The notes beneath the pieces were generated by a model that was given only the letters and a program-made list of their open reading frames with translations, did not search any database and was not told the DNA's origin. A stretch of 64,000 bases of DNA from Bdellovibrio sp. BCCA (GTDB lineage: Bacteria > Bdellovibrionota > Bdellovibrionia > Bdellovibrionales > Bdellovibrionaceae). The stretch's first letter is position 1, and each line of letters begins with the position of its first letter. Positions 25,919 to 35,594 of this stretch are shown here, in pieces. Position numbers and translations under genes: made by a program. The DNA is taken from positions 1,798,001 to 1,862,000 of the forward strand of contig NZ_JBBNAC010000001.1 in NCBI RefSeq assembly GCF_037996825.1, read 5' to 3'.

Positions 25919-25994
25919 AAGGAAATCCGAGGTCTAGTCCAGCTTCTGCCCTTCGGGCGGCAGCCTCCTGCGCCAAGCGCGCATGAATAATTTC

Positions 25995-26064
25995 CAGCCT
26001 AGGCGAATAGATAGACAGCCTAAGTGCTTAAATATTCTTAGAAGTTTTCAATACTTAAGAAGTG
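25995..26064 (+). promoter_or_regulatory. Repeated sequence elements upstream of the cysteine desulfurase gene
   Basis: Two copies of CAGCCTA (25995-26001 and 26016-26022) are 21 bases apart, two helical turns, and two related copies of CTTA(A)GAAGT follow (26037-26045 and 26054-26064), just before the start at 26084. They sit where a promoter and operator would be expected. No match to the IscR consensus was seen. Also in this space is a short GC-rich hairpin near 25945-25965. Confidence 0.3.
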
Positions 26065-26083
26065 TGCTACCTTCCTGCGACCT

Positions 26084-27292
26084 ATGATCCAGTCAAAAGT
26101 GTTTCATTATTTCGACCATAATGCCACGACCCCTGTGTGCAAAGAAGTCCTTGAGGCTTTGCCAGAATTGGCGAAGGCGTGGGGCAATCCAAGTTCCATT
26201 CACTGGGGCGGTCGACAGCCGAAGAATATTCTTCGTGATGCAAGAAAAGCCGTGGCCGATGCGGTGGGCGCGAGCAGTCCGCTTGAAATCGTTTTTACTT
26301 CCGGCGGAAGTGAAGCAAACAACACCGTGATCAAAGGTCTTTTTGATTATTATCAAACAGCTCAATTCCTCACTCCCGAGCAACGTCTGCGCACGCACTA
26401 CATGTGTTCAGCCGTTGAACATCCGGCCGTGATCAAAGCCATGCAGCACATTCAGTCTCTGGGCGCCCGCGTGGATTTTATTCCCGTGAATCGTCGCGGA
26501 GAAATTGATTTGGAATTTTATCAAGCGCACCTTAGCGAAGAAACCGCTTTGGTCTCTGTGATGTTTGCCAATAATGAAACAGGCACATTGTTTCCAATAA
26601 AACAAATGGCGGAGATGGCTCACAAAAAAGGGGCTTTGTTCCACACCGATGCCGTTCAAGGCTTTGGAAAAGTGCCGGTAAATTTGCAAGAGCTTGGGGT
26701 TGATTTCGCTTCTTTCTCGGGTCACAAATTTTATTCGATCAAAGGATCTGGATTTTTGTATTCAAAAAAAGGATCTAACTTTAGCTCTTTGATCAATGGT
26801 GGCGGTCAGGAACGTCACCGTCGTGGGGGGACTGAAAACACGTTGGGTATCGGTTGTTTGGGAGTGGTTGCAAAGCGGGTGGGTTTGATTGCGGAAAAAG
26901 CGGAAGCTTTAGCAAAACTTCGCGATCACATGGAAGCCCGCATTCTTGCTGAAATTCCGGACGTCACAGTGACAGCCGGTGAAACACCTCGTCTTCCTAA
27001 CACAAGTTCTTTGGTGGTGAAGGGGGCTGACGGAGAAACAATGCTGATGTCTTTGGATATCAAAGGCTACGCAGTTTCTACGGGAGCAGCCTGTTCGAGC
27101 GGAAATCCAGAGCCCAGCCCTGTGCTTTTAGCGATGGGGCTGACTCGTGAAGAAGCGCAAAACAGTTTGCGCATCAGTCTTGGTTGGGAGACCACGGCTG
27201 AAGAAGTAAATGGTTTTATTGAAGCATTAAAAGTGGTGGTCGCAAGGTTGCGTTCACTGAACAACAATGAAGGAGACTCTTGTCATGTCTAA
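26084..27292 (+). CDS. Cysteine desulfurase (NifS/IscS family)
   Basis: PLP enzyme that takes sulfur from cysteine and passes it as persulfide to acceptors. 402 residues, the IscS/NifS length. Motifs are [25 protein letters not shown], the cofactor lysine in FSGHKF (Lys215), [14 protein letters not shown], and the active-site loop [14 protein letters not shown] with Cys337. It is immediately upstream of mnmA, and the ends overlap by eight bases, so here it very likely supplies sulfur for 2-thiouridine in tRNA. No iscU or iscA is adjacent, so a role in Fe-S assembly is not shown by context. Confidence 0.92.
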   Translation: MIQSKVFHYFDHNATTPVCKEVLEALPELAKAWGNPSSIHWGGRQPKNILRDARKAVADAVGASSPLEIVFTSGGSEANNTVIKGLFDYYQTAQFLTPEQRLRTHYMCSAVEHPAVIKAMQHIQSLGARVDFIPVNRRGEIDLEFYQAHLSEETALVSVMFANNETGTLFPIKQMAEMAHKKGALFHTDAVQGFGKVPVNLQELGVDFASFSGHKFYSIKGSGFLYSKKGSNFSSLINGGGQERHRRGGTENTLGIGCLGVVAKRVGLIAEKAEALAKLRDHMEARILAEIPDVTVTAGETPRLPNTSSLVVKGADGETMLMSLDIKGYAVSTGAACSSGNPEPSPVLLAMGLTREEAQNSLRISLGWETTAEEVNGFIEALKVVVARLRSLNNNEGDSCHV

Positions 27293-28367
27293 AGGGAGAG
27301 TCCTTGTTGCTATGAGCGGAGGCGTGGACAGTTCTGCCGCGGCTGCGCTCTTGGTCGAACAGGGTTATGAAGTGATCGGTGCTACGATGCAAGTGTGGGA
27401 TTATTCCACATGCGATATCGAAGAAGGAAACGGCACATGCTGTTCTAGCATCGACGTGGATGATGCTCGTGCGGTTGCAGACCGTTTGGGAATTCCATTT
27501 TATGTTTTAAACTGCGAAGCGAAATTTCGCGCGGCTGTGATTGATCCATTCCTAAAGGCCTACTTGGAAGGACAAACGCCACTTCCTTGTGTGAACTGCA
27601 ATACCTATCTAAAATTCGATCATCTTGTGAAAAAGATGAAAGAGCTTGAGTGTGATTACCTGGCAACAGGTCACTATGCAAAAATCGTTTACGATGAAAA
27701 TGGCAAAGCGGCGATTCACACGTCCACGGATGACTGGAAAGACCAAACATATTTCCTTTTCACGATTGATCCAGAGCTTGTACCAAAACTTCTTTTCCCT
27801 GTGGGCGATATGAAAAAGCCCGAGGTGCGTGCTTACTCTGAAAGCCGCGGTCTTGTGACGGCTCGTAAGAAAGACTCCCAAGGCATTTGCTTTGTGGGGA
27901 ATATGGGCTATCAGAATTTTATCAAAGGCCAAGTGGATAAAACGGTGTTGGCGTCTAAAGCCGGTAAAATCAAACGCTATCCTCAAGGTGAGGTGATGGC
28001 GAATCACGACGGCATTCACAACTTCACAATTGGACAAAGCAAGGGTCTTGGCATGGATCATCACGAAAAACTTTTCGTGATTAAAATCGATGCCGCTGAC
28101 AACACGGTATGGGTGGGCGACGAAAGTCACTTGTTTGCTCACGAAGTGGATGTGGTTGATCCAAAACTTTTGGGTGAAGTTCAAGACGGCGAATTTATGA
28201 GCGTAAAAATCCGCTATCAACATAAAGGTTCTTTGGCGCAAGTCTTTAAAACAGAGACGGGCTATAAGTTGAAATTCCAAGAGCCACAAAGAGCGGTGAC
28301 CCCAGGTCAAGCAGCTGTGTTCTATCGTGACAAAGAACTTGTGGGAGGCGGATGGATCACTCTCTAA
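27285..28367 (+). CDS. mnmA: tRNA-specific 2-thiouridylase
   Basis: Adds sulfur to U34 of Glu, Gln and Lys tRNAs. 360 residues from the ATG at 27285, with AGGAG upstream; an earlier ATG at 27267 contains that binding site and is unlikely. The PP-loop is [15 protein letters not shown]. The catalytic cysteines are in [12 protein letters not shown] and in DSQGICFVG, and TGHYAKI is present. The start overlaps the desulfurase stop (ATGTCTAA). The downstream mtaB also modifies tRNA, so this stretch is a tRNA-thiolation operon. Confidence 0.96.
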   Translation: MSKGRVLVAMSGGVDSSAAAALLVEQGYEVIGATMQVWDYSTCDIEEGNGTCCSSIDVDDARAVADRLGIPFYVLNCEAKFRAAVIDPFLKAYLEGQTPLPCVNCNTYLKFDHLVKKMKELECDYLATGHYAKIVYDENGKAAIHTSTDDWKDQTYFLFTIDPELVPKLLFPVGDMKKPEVRAYSESRGLVTARKKDSQGICFVGNMGYQNFIKGQVDKTVLASKAGKIKRYPQGEVMANHDGIHNFTIGQSKGLGMDHHEKLFVIKIDAADNTVWVGDESHLFAHEVDVVDPKLLGEVQDGEFMSVKIRYQHKGSLAQVFKTETGYKLKFQEPQRAVTPGQAAVFYRDKELVGGGWITL

Positions 28368-29695
28368 AATATCAAGTTCACACCTTTGGTTGTAAGGTGA
28401 ATACTTACGACGCAGGTTTGATCCAGAAGAATTTAAATGCGAATGGTTTTGCTCCTGTGGTTTCAGGACAGAAAGATGCGCGCATTCATGTTCTTAATAC
28501 TTGTGCAGTGACTGCCGAAGCGACGAAAGAGGCGGTTCGCTATATTCGTCGTCTTAAAGTAAAAGATCCGTTCTGCACTGTTGTTGTAACAGGTTGTGCA
28601 GCACAAGTTGATACCGGCTCCTTTTCAAGTTTGCCGGGCGCTGATTTGATTGTGGCAAATTCCCACAAAGGATCTTTGCCGGAGCTTTTAACAAAACACT
28701 TCAGAGGCGAACTCACTGAAAAAGTCTTTAAGTCCAATATCTTTAAAAAAGAAGATTTGGAAGCTGGTGGTGGTATTGAAAAATCCCACACACGCACGTT
28801 CTTAAAAATTCAAGATGGCTGCAATAGCTTTTGCACTTACTGCATTATTCCTTATGCGCGCGGGAAAAGCCGTTCTATTCCGGTGGTGGACCTTGTTCAG
28901 CGTATTAATGATCTCTATGCGGAAGGCTCCCGCGAAGTCGTATTAACGGGAGTTCATATCGGTGATTACGAAGACGAAGTCGGTGGCAAAAAATATGTTA
29001 TGGAAGATTTGATTGAAAATCTTCTGGCAAAAACAAAAGTGCCGCGCTTCCGTTTGGCAAGCTTAGAGCCTGTCGAAGTTTCTGAAAGACTTTTGGAGCT
29101 TTATCAAGACAAACGCATGTGCCCGCATTTCCATATGAGTATTCAAAGTGCGAATACGGACGTGCTTTTCCATATGAAACGCAAGTATACGCAAGACGAC
29201 GTTCGTAAATCTCTCAACGCTATTGCTGAGCGCGTTCCAGGTTCTTTTGTCGGAATGGACGTGATCACAGGTTTCCCGACAGAAACTGACGAACAATTTG
29301 AAGACACGTATAAAACTCTTGCAGAACTTCCTTGGACGAAGCTTCATGTTTTCCCTTATAGCGAAAGACAGGGAACTCGTGCGGCAGCCATGGATGTTTC
29401 GGTTTATCCTCACATTCGTGCAGAGCGCGCGGCTCGTTTACGCGATTTGAGTATTGCTCGTTACGAAGAACAAGCAAAACTTCAATTAGGAACAATTAAA
29501 AAAGTTTTGATTCTAAAAAATGCTGCCAAAGGCGGGCAAGGTTTAAGTCACGACTATTGGCCTGTCGACATTTCAGGAGCAGAAAGCTTCCTGGAGCATT
29601 GGGCGGGACAAGAAATTGATGTTAAAATCACGGGCTATGATCACTCTAATAAACAGCACATGGAAGGACACTTAATTGGCGAGGTTCTATCATGA
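28352..29695 (+). CDS. mtaB: tRNA ms2t6A methylthiotransferase
   Basis: Radical-SAM methylthiotransferase acting on t6A37 of tRNA. 447 residues in three domains: N-terminal UPF0004 with Cys14, Cys51 and Cys82 ([24 protein letters not shown]); radical SAM with the cluster motif CNSFCTYC at 157-164 ([17 protein letters not shown]); and a C-terminal TRAM-like part. The motif TFGCKVN rather than TYGCQMN separates MtaB from MiaB. The start overlaps mnmA by 16 bases, and the stop overlaps rnc by four. Its substrate t6A is made by the TsaE pathway, whose tsaE gene is also in this window. Confidence 0.92.
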   Translation: MDHSLKYQVHTFGCKVNTYDAGLIQKNLNANGFAPVVSGQKDARIHVLNTCAVTAEATKEAVRYIRRLKVKDPFCTVVVTGCAAQVDTGSFSSLPGADLIVANSHKGSLPELLTKHFRGELTEKVFKSNIFKKEDLEAGGGIEKSHTRTFLKIQDGCNSFCTYCIIPYARGKSRSIPVVDLVQRINDLYAEGSREVVLTGVHIGDYEDEVGGKKYVMEDLIENLLAKTKVPRFRLASLEPVEVSERLLELYQDKRMCPHFHMSIQSANTDVLFHMKRKYTQDDVRKSLNAIAERVPGSFVGMDVITGFPTETDEQFEDTYKTLAELPWTKLHVFPYSERQGTRAAAMDVSVYPHIRAERAARLRDLSIARYEEQAKLQLGTIKKVLILKNAAKGGQGLSHDYWPVDISGAESFLEHWAGQEIDVKITGYDHSNKQHMEGHLIGEVLS

Positions 29696-30381
29696 AGGAG
29701 TTAGAGCAGAGACTGGGATACCAGTTTAAAAATGCGGCTCTTTTAGAAAGAGCGCTCACTCATAAAAGCTTTGCCAATGAGCTTAAAAGTCCGACGGAGC
29801 ACAATGAAAAGTTGGAATTCTTAGGCGATGCTGTTTTGGATTTAGTTGTCGGAGAATTTCTTTTTGAAAAATTCCCGAACGACACCGAAGGTGGTTTGTC
29901 TAAAAAACGCGCCAGTATCGTGAATGAAGAAGTTCTCTCTGAACTCGCACTCGATATGGGACTGAATAAGCTCATGCACTTAGGAAAAGGGGAGACCTTG
30001 ACCGGAGGCGCGCAGAAGCCTCGTCTGACAGCCTCTTCATTTGAAGCCATTGTCGGAGCTTTGTATTTGGACGGTGGTTTTGAAGTGACGAAGAATTTTA
30101 TTCGTCGCGAATTTGAAACTCTCACGGCGCGAGTTTGTGGCAGTGAGGATTTTGAGAAAGATTATAAAACACGCTTGCAGGAACTGGTGCAAAAGTCTTT
30201 GAAAGAGACTCCGAAGTACGAGGTTCTGGCGGAAGAAGGACCTCCTCACGATCGTGAGTTCTTAGTGTGTGTGAAAGTAAAAGAAGAAGTGTGGGCCCAG
30301 GGGCGCGGGCGCAGTAAAAAAAATGCGGAACAATCAGCAGCGAAAAACGCCCTGGAAGTTAAATGTAAGGAGACTCATTAA
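29692..30381 (+). CDS. rnc: Ribonuclease III
   Basis: Cleaves double-stranded RNA in rRNA and mRNA processing. 229 residues. The catalytic signature HNEKLEFLGDAVLDLVVGE is at about 38-56, followed by the second metal site in SFEAIVGALYLDGG, and a C-terminal dsRNA-binding domain (DYKTRLQELVQKS ... GRSKKNAEQSAAKNAL) completes the enzyme. ATG overlaps the mtaB stop (ATGA). The downstream neighbour is era, the common rnc-era pair in proteobacteria; the ends overlap by one base. Confidence 0.97.
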   Translation: MKELEQRLGYQFKNAALLERALTHKSFANELKSPTEHNEKLEFLGDAVLDLVVGEFLFEKFPNDTEGGLSKKRASIVNEEVLSELALDMGLNKLMHLGKGETLTGGAQKPRLTASSFEAIVGALYLDGGFEVTKNFIRREFETLTARVCGSEDFEKDYKTRLQELVQKSLKETPKYEVLAEEGPPHDREFLVCVKVKEEVWAQGRGRSKKNAEQSAAKNALEVKCKETH

Positions 30382-31292
30382 TGGGATATAAAGCGGGATT
30401 TTTAGGACTCATCGGGCAGCCGAATGCTGGCAAAAGCACCTTGATGAATTACCTTGTAGATGAAAAAGTCTCTATCGTTTCGGCAAAACCTCAGACGACT
30501 CGTCGTCGTATCTTAGGTATTTGGAGCACGGATCAAGGACAAATCGTTTTTGTCGATGCTCCAGGAATTATCAAAGCAGATAAGGGCCTCAATGGTTTCT
30601 TGGCAAAAGAAGCTGAAGACGTGATTTCTGAATCCGACGCGCTTTTAGCGGTGATCAGCATTGATGAACAAAAACCGGAAGACGCTGAAAAAGTGATCGA
30701 ACTGGTTTCTAAAAGCGGCAAACCTTGGATGGGCGTGATCACAAAAGCGGATATTGAAGAAAAAGCTCACCGCGTTTTGATTCTTAAAAAGATGATCGAA
30801 GAAAAGGGCGGTAAAGCCATGTCCGTATCTGTAAAAGATTCGGAAGGTGACAATGAAGAGCGTGAAGCTATGCTTATTGAGTTCCTTGAGCTTCTTCCTG
30901 AATCTCCAGCACCTCTTTACGATACAGAGCTTTACACAAACGAAAACGTGCGTGAAATGGCTAGCGAAGTGATTCGCGAAAAGTGTTTTGAGATTCTTCA
31001 TCAAGAGATTCCGTACTCACTGGCTGTGCGTATCATAAAATTTGATGAAAACGCAGCGCCGGTTCCAAAGATCCATGCCGAGATCATCGTCGTGAAAGAC
31101 AATCACAAAGCGATCGTGATTGGTAAAGAAGCAAAAGTGATCAAACAAATCGGAATGGAAGCACGTAAAGAAATTGAAAAACTGATGGGGGAGAAGATTT
31201 TCTTAGACCTCCAAGTGATCAGCAAACCAGACTGGTTTGAGAATAAGAGAATGATGAAGGAGTTGGGCTATGGAACAAAATCAGAGGGCTGA
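30381..31292 (+). CDS. era: GTPase Era
   Basis: GTPase that helps mature the 30S subunit by binding the 3' end of 16S rRNA. 303 residues. G1 is GQPNAGKST (12-20), G2 region PQTTRRRILG, G3 DAPG, G4 TKAD, then the type II KH domain with the motif VIGKEAKVIKQIGMEARKEI near the C-terminus. ATG overlaps the rnc stop by one base (TAATG). The der start is 23 bases before its stop. rnc, era and der in a row place ribosome maturation factors together. Confidence 0.97.
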   Translation: MGYKAGFLGLIGQPNAGKSTLMNYLVDEKVSIVSAKPQTTRRRILGIWSTDQGQIVFVDAPGIIKADKGLNGFLAKEAEDVISESDALLAVISIDEQKPEDAEKVIELVSKSGKPWMGVITKADIEEKAHRVLILKKMIEEKGGKAMSVSVKDSEGDNEEREAMLIEFLELLPESPAPLYDTELYTNENVREMASEVIREKCFEILHQEIPYSLAVRIIKFDENAAPVPKIHAEIIVVKDNHKAIVIGKEAKVIKQIGMEARKEIEKLMGEKIFLDLQVISKPDWFENKRMMKELGYGTKSEG

Positions 31293-32619
31293 GTTTTCGC
31301 CGAAGGTGGCGATTATCGGTCGTCCCAACGTAGGTAAGTCGACGTTATTTAATATCATTACTGACAGCCGTAAAGCCGTGGTGAAAAACCAAGCCGGAGT
31401 GACTCGTGATATTATCATCGAGCCTGTGGATATCTGGGGAAAACAATTCGATTTAATTGATACGGGCGGTATCACGGAAGCGGGAGATATTTTCTCTAAA
31501 CTCATCCGTGAACAAGTCACAGAGTTTTTGCACTCTGTGGATTTGATCGTGGCGGTGATGGATGGTCGCGCAGGACTTGTGCCTGAAGATCGTGACATCA
31601 TTCGTGTCGCGAAACAAACGGGAAAACCGTTTTTGCTTGTGATCAACAAAGTCGACAAAGTCTTTGAAGAAGACATGTTTAAAGCGGACTTCTATGAGTT
31701 CGGTGTCGACATCATCGCGGCTTCCTTTGAACAACGTCGAGGCGTGGGTGAGATCCTTGAGTGGATCGTAAACCAAGTTCCAGAAAATCCAGGAACAGTG
31801 AAAGAAGGTATGAACATCGCTATCGTCGGTAAGCCGAACGTTGGTAAGAGTTCTATCTGTAACTGCATTCTTGGTTCCAATCGCATGATCGTTTCTGATG
31901 TTGCGGGAACGACAATTGACTCTGTGGACTCTCCGTTTATTTATAATGGGGCAAAGTACACGTTGGTTGATACTGCAGGTCTTCGCAAATCAGCTCGTCG
32001 TGAAGAAGATCTAGAAATCATCTCAGCGTTTAAATCTCAGGAAGCCATTCGCCGTGCTGATATTGTTCTTTTGATGGTCGATGGAACTATAGGACCGACG
32101 GATCAAGATGCGCGCATCATGCAAGCGATCTTAGAGGATCACAAAGGTGTGATCTTGGTTGCCAATAAATCTGATCTTGGTGGTAAAGAAGTTCCAGAAT
32201 ATCGTAAGACTTTCCGTGAACAGGTTGAGCGCGTATTCCACTTCTTTAAAGACGTTCATATCGTCTTTACAAGTGCGAAAACAGGTCAAGGGATCGACGA
32301 TCTTTTTGAAATGATCGCGAAGGTATCTGGTCAGATGAACTTCCGAGTTCCAACATCCGAGTTGAATGACTTCTTCTTTGAGACCATTCGTAAAGCTCCA
32401 GCTCCGGTTTGGGGAACAACGAATGTGAAGTTCTATTACCTCACACAAACTTATCAAAGACCTCCGGCATTTATTGCCTTTGCGAATCATCCTGACGGCG
32501 TGACGAATTCGTATCGTCGTTTCTTGATTAAGAATATCAAAGAGCGCTGGGATCTTCATGGTCTGCCAATTCGTATTTTCTGTATGAAGTCTCGTCGTGG
32601 TGGTGGAGATAATGAATAA
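31270..32619 (+). CDS. der: GTPase Der (EngA)
   Basis: Tandem-GTPase needed for 50S assembly. 449 residues. First G domain: GRPNVGKST, DTGG, NKVD. Second: GKPNVGKSS, DTAG, NKSD. A C-terminal KH-like domain follows (WDLHGLPIRIFCMKSRR). The ATG has AAGGAG upstream, inside the end of era, with a 23-base overlap. Its stop overlaps the next gene, a membrane transporter, by eight bases. Length and the double G-domain layout are those of the family. Confidence 0.97.
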   Translation: MEQNQRAEFSPKVAIIGRPNVGKSTLFNIITDSRKAVVKNQAGVTRDIIIEPVDIWGKQFDLIDTGGITEAGDIFSKLIREQVTEFLHSVDLIVAVMDGRAGLVPEDRDIIRVAKQTGKPFLLVINKVDKVFEEDMFKADFYEFGVDIIAASFEQRRGVGEILEWIVNQVPENPGTVKEGMNIAIVGKPNVGKSSICNCILGSNRMIVSDVAGTTIDSVDSPFIYNGAKYTLVDTAGLRKSARREEDLEIISAFKSQEAIRRADIVLLMVDGTIGPTDQDARIMQAILEDHKGVILVANKSDLGGKEVPEYRKTFREQVERVFHFFKDVHIVFTSAKTGQGIDDLFEMIAKVSGQMNFRVPTSELNDFFFETIRKAPAPVWGTTNVKFYYLTQTYQRPPAFIAFANHPDGVTNSYRRFLIKNIKERWDLHGLPIRIFCMKSRRGGGDNE

Positions 32620-33976
32620 ACGCGGCTCGTGGAGAACTCGCTTTGGATTTTACCTTTTGGCCATTGGCTCTGCCTGTGGTCTGGGAAATCTATGGCGTTT
32701 TCCCTACGTGGTGGGTGAAAACGGAGGCGGGGCGTTTATCCTGATTTACGTTTTCATGGCTCTGGCGATTGGTGCGCCGATGTTGATTGCCGAATTGATG
32801 GTTGGTAAAAATAGCCGTCGTTCGGTGATTGTGGCGACTCAGCAGTTGGGTCAAAAAGCCGGTCGTGGTTTTCGCTGGGCCGGTCGCTTTGCGGTGATCT
32901 TAAGTATTGTTGTTTTGTCGTATTACGCCGTGATCAGTGGTTGGGTTTTACACTTTATGACGCAATTCCTGATTTCATTCTTTAGTCCTCCTGAAATGGT
33001 CACGGCAAAAACGAATCTTGCAGCATTGATGTCCAATGGTTGGTTGCAGTTGATGCTTGCCAGTGCGCATTTACTTATCACCGTGGTCGTTGTTGTGAAG
33101 GGTGTGCAAGAAGGTCTAGAGAGATGGATCGGTTACACGATGCCGCTCTTTGCAGTGCTTGTGGGAATTCTGGTCGTAAAATCTTTTTCGATGCCTTCTA
33201 CACCAGAGGTTTTACGTTTTCTTTTTTATCCTGACTTTTCAAAATTGACTTGGTCTTCTTTAAATCATGCTTTAGGTCACGTGTTCTTCACTTTGTCTGT
33301 GGGCTTTGGAACCATGGTGACGTTTGGTTCGTATATGCGTGAGTCTGATCACGCGCCGACAGCGGGATTCCGTGTGACGTTGGTGGATACAGCGATTTCC
33401 TTGATCGCGGTCGTGATGATTTTTCCTGTTGCGTTTCAAGCGTCGAATGTGCCTTTAACAGATCCGGCTTTGATGTTTGAAGTTTTACCGAAGTATCTTT
33501 TAGGTATTCGCGGTGGAACATTATTTGGTTTGGCTTTCTTTGCGTGTCTTTATATGGCGGCACTGAATGCCAGCATCGGTTTGTTAGAGGTTGTCGTTTC
33601 AAACTGGGTGGATGCGCAAAAGAAAATGGATCGCGGCAGAGCAACTTGGTACTCAGGTATTTTTGCCTTGGTGCTGACGATTCTTCCGGCTCTTTCAAGC
33701 TCGGTCTTTAAAGACATTCGTGTATTAGGAAGATCGTTGATTGAGTCTTTGGATTCGTTGTTGATCAACTGGTTCTTGCCTATGGTGGCGTTGGGAATTC
33801 TTATCGCCTATAATCGTGGTACGACGGAAAAAGAAAAGGAGCTGAGCTTTGTCGATAAAGATAAATTTGTCAGCTATACAATGTATCCACACTGGAGTTT
33901 TACTTTGAAATGGGCTGCGCCAGCCGTGATTGTGTTAGGACTTGTTCTTCAAGTCCTTGGCGTTTTCTTAAAGTAG
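32612..33976 (+). CDS. Sodium-dependent transporter, NSS (SNF) family
   Basis: 454 residues with about 11-12 membrane segments. The start MNKRGSWRTRFGF has GGTGGAG upstream inside der; an upstream in-frame start is unlikely. The N-terminus GFYLLAIGSACGLGNLWRFPYVVGENGGGAF is the NSS signature, with the unwound helix 1 that binds sodium and substrate. Bacterial members such as LeuT and TnaT move amino acids. The substrate here is unknown. It is translationally coupled to der, and its stop is two bases from the stop of the convergent barrel gene. Co-transcription with a GTPase may only reflect compact gene packing. Confidence 0.92.
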   Translation: MNKRGSWRTRFGFYLLAIGSACGLGNLWRFPYVVGENGGGAFILIYVFMALAIGAPMLIAELMVGKNSRRSVIVATQQLGQKAGRGFRWAGRFAVILSIVVLSYYAVISGWVLHFMTQFLISFFSPPEMVTAKTNLAALMSNGWLQLMLASAHLLITVVVVVKGVQEGLERWIGYTMPLFAVLVGILVVKSFSMPSTPEVLRFLFYPDFSKLTWSSLNHALGHVFFTLSVGFGTMVTFGSYMRESDHAPTAGFRVTLVDTAISLIAVVMIFPVAFQASNVPLTDPALMFEVLPKYLLGIRGGTLFGLAFFACLYMAALNASIGLLEVVVSNWVDAQKKMDRGRATWYSGIFALVLTILPALSSSVFKDIRVLGRSLIESLDSLLINWFLPMVALGILIAYNRGTTEKEKELSFVDKDKFVSYTMYPHWSFTLKWAAPAVIVLGLVLQVLGVFLK

Positions 33977-33978
33977 AT

Positions 33979-34749
33979 TTAGAAGTTCATTCCGAGAATC
34001 ACGAGGAAGTTATAAAAATCCCCCGTCAGGTTTTTATCTAGTTTTTCAGAACCATCCACGTAGGATTTGTTTTCGTCACTGAAGTTCACGTAGTGATACG
34101 TTCCCTGAATTCCCAAATAAGCTTTTTTACGCATCAAGGGAATCTCTAAGCCCGCACCCAAATCAAAACCCATTGTTGAGTCACGGCTGAATCCATCAAG
34201 ACCCGCGATGGTGTACGTGCGGTAGAATTGCCCAAGGCCGCCGAGGAGGTAAGGATTGAGGTCCGCTAGACCACGCGTTACGTTTTGCGTGTTTAAGTAA
34301 TATTTTAAGTCGAAGTTCACGGAAGTGATAGACACATTACCAGTGTAAGTTTTGGATTCATTGTTCACCGTGAATTTCACGGCGTGATCACCAGTTTGGA
34401 AACCCAGGCTCATCGCCACACGAAGGTCAAAGAAGTAGCTTAAGAAAATACCGAAAGTTGGCGCACTTTCGTAGGCGTCGGCAAAGTTCCCAGTAAAGCC
34501 GCGATAGCCACCGGCAAGACCCACTGTAAAGAAACGACCGTTACGGAAAAAGTTAATATCGGCCTCTTCATCAGACTCTTCGTCGAATTCACTGTAGTCG
34601 GTGAAGGGGTCATAAGCCTCATCGGGGTCCACTTGAGAGATAAGATAAGATTTGTGGTCAGATTGCGCTTGGACGTGAGTAGGTAAAAAGCTAATTCCCA
34701 GCAGGAAAGCCAGAAGAATAAACTGAAATAGTGGTGCTGCGGTTTTCAC
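33979..34749 (-). CDS. Exported outer-membrane beta-barrel protein
   Basis: 256 residues. GTG start with GGGGGAA upstream; signal peptide MKTAAPLFQFILLAFLLGIS cleaved near VQA-QS. An acidic segment (YDPFTDYSEFDEESDEEAD) separates it from a barrel of alternating strands, for example FFTVGLAGGYRGF, FGIFLSYFFDLRVAMSLGFQ, ITSVNFDLKYYL, LNPYLLGGLGQFYRTYT and KAYLGIQGTYHYV, ending in the aromatic FLVILGMNF, the usual terminal strand for Bam insertion. Probably an eight-stranded OmpA/OmpW-like barrel with no periplasmic OmpA domain. Role unknown. Confidence 0.8.
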   Translation of the reverse strand: MKTAAPLFQFILLAFLLGISFLPTHVQAQSDHKSYLISQVDPDEAYDPFTDYSEFDEESDEEADINFFRNGRFFTVGLAGGYRGFTGNFADAYESAPTFGIFLSYFFDLRVAMSLGFQTGDHAVKFTVNNESKTYTGNVSITSVNFDLKYYLNTQNVTRGLADLNPYLLGGLGQFYRTYTIAGLDGFSRDSTMGFDLGAGLEIPLMRKKAYLGIQGTYHYVNFSDENKSYVDGSEKLDKNLTGDFYNFLVILGMNF

Positions 34750-34872
34750 AAGTTCCCCCTCTGAGTATTATCGAATAAAAGAGGGCAAAACTTCAAAAAA
34801 AAGTATCAAAACGAAGTCCAGACTTCATGCTTTGTCTCAAGCTGAAACACTTCCCTCTGGTGAAGGTCGTGT

Positions 34873-35430
34873 TTAGAGGGGTTCGGCTAAAGCTTTTTCA
34901 ATTTCTCTAACAATCGAATCGGAAGAAGGTTTCGTGATCGAGCTCCATCTTTCGATAACGTCGCCCTTGCGATTCACCAGAAATTTTTCAAAATTCCAAC
35001 TGACATCGGCGAAAAGAAGGCCTGGTTTCTTACGAGTCAAAAATTCGTAAACCGGCTGTTTGTCAGGACCTTTCACAGGAGCTTTTTCAAAAAATGGAAA
35101 GGTGATGCCGTATTCTTTTTCAGCGAATTTCTGAATGGCGGCACCGTCTGCTTTTTCTTGTTTGAAGTCATTGGAAGGAAAGGCAAGAACGACGAAACCA
35201 CGGTCTGCGTATTTTTTGTACAATTCTTCAAGTTCTTTCAATTGCGGAGTGAAGCCGCATTGGGAGGCTGTGTTAACCACAAGGACGACTTTGCCTCTGT
35301 AGGTGGAAAAATTAATCTTTTTTCCCGTCAAGGTTGCCGCAGAAAGATCAAAGAAGTTCTCTGTCGCGTCTTTAGCGAAGCCTGCTGTGTGCAAGCCAAA
35401 AATCAGGGCAAAAATGAAGAGAAAACGCAT
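34873..35430 (-). CDS. Exported glutathione-peroxidase-family protein, single-cysteine
   Basis: 185 residues with a signal peptide (MRFLFIFALIFGLHTAGFA), so probably periplasmic. The fold is the Gpx/thioredoxin type: VVLVVNTASQCGFTPQ holds the peroxidatic Cys58 (cysteine, not selenocysteine), FPSNDFKQE replaces the usual FPCNQF, and SWNFEKFLVNRKG carries the conserved Trp and Asn. The mature protein has no second cysteine, so the usual resolving cysteine is missing; it may depend on an outside thiol. The ATG at 35430 follows GAGGTG; a GTG at 35436 is possible. Detoxifies peroxides by family. Confidence 0.85.
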   Translation of the reverse strand: MRFLFIFALIFGLHTAGFAKDATENFFDLSAATLTGKKINFSTYRGKVVLVVNTASQCGFTPQLKELEELYKKYADRGFVVLAFPSNDFKQEKADGAAIQKFAEKEYGITFPFFEKAPVKGPDKQPVYEFLTRKKPGLLFADVSWNFEKFLVNRKGDVIERWSSITKPSSDSIVREIEKALAEPL

Positions 35431-35594
35431 ACTCACCTCGTCCTCAAGAGAGTCTAAGAGGGACTTCGAAAAATCACAAGAAAAAGCCCTGAAGGAGTGT
35501 TTAGATGCAGTGCGCGGCTTTGACTTTGCGAGGGCCTGATTTTCTAATTATTACTTCAAGTTAGGTCGTTCTTTGTCTGAGGAGTAAAATAGCG

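Noticed and set aside
34873-35430. Selenocysteine in the Gpx-like protein
   Set aside because: The peroxidatic position is an ordinary cysteine codon and there is no in-frame TGA, so no SECIS element is needed.
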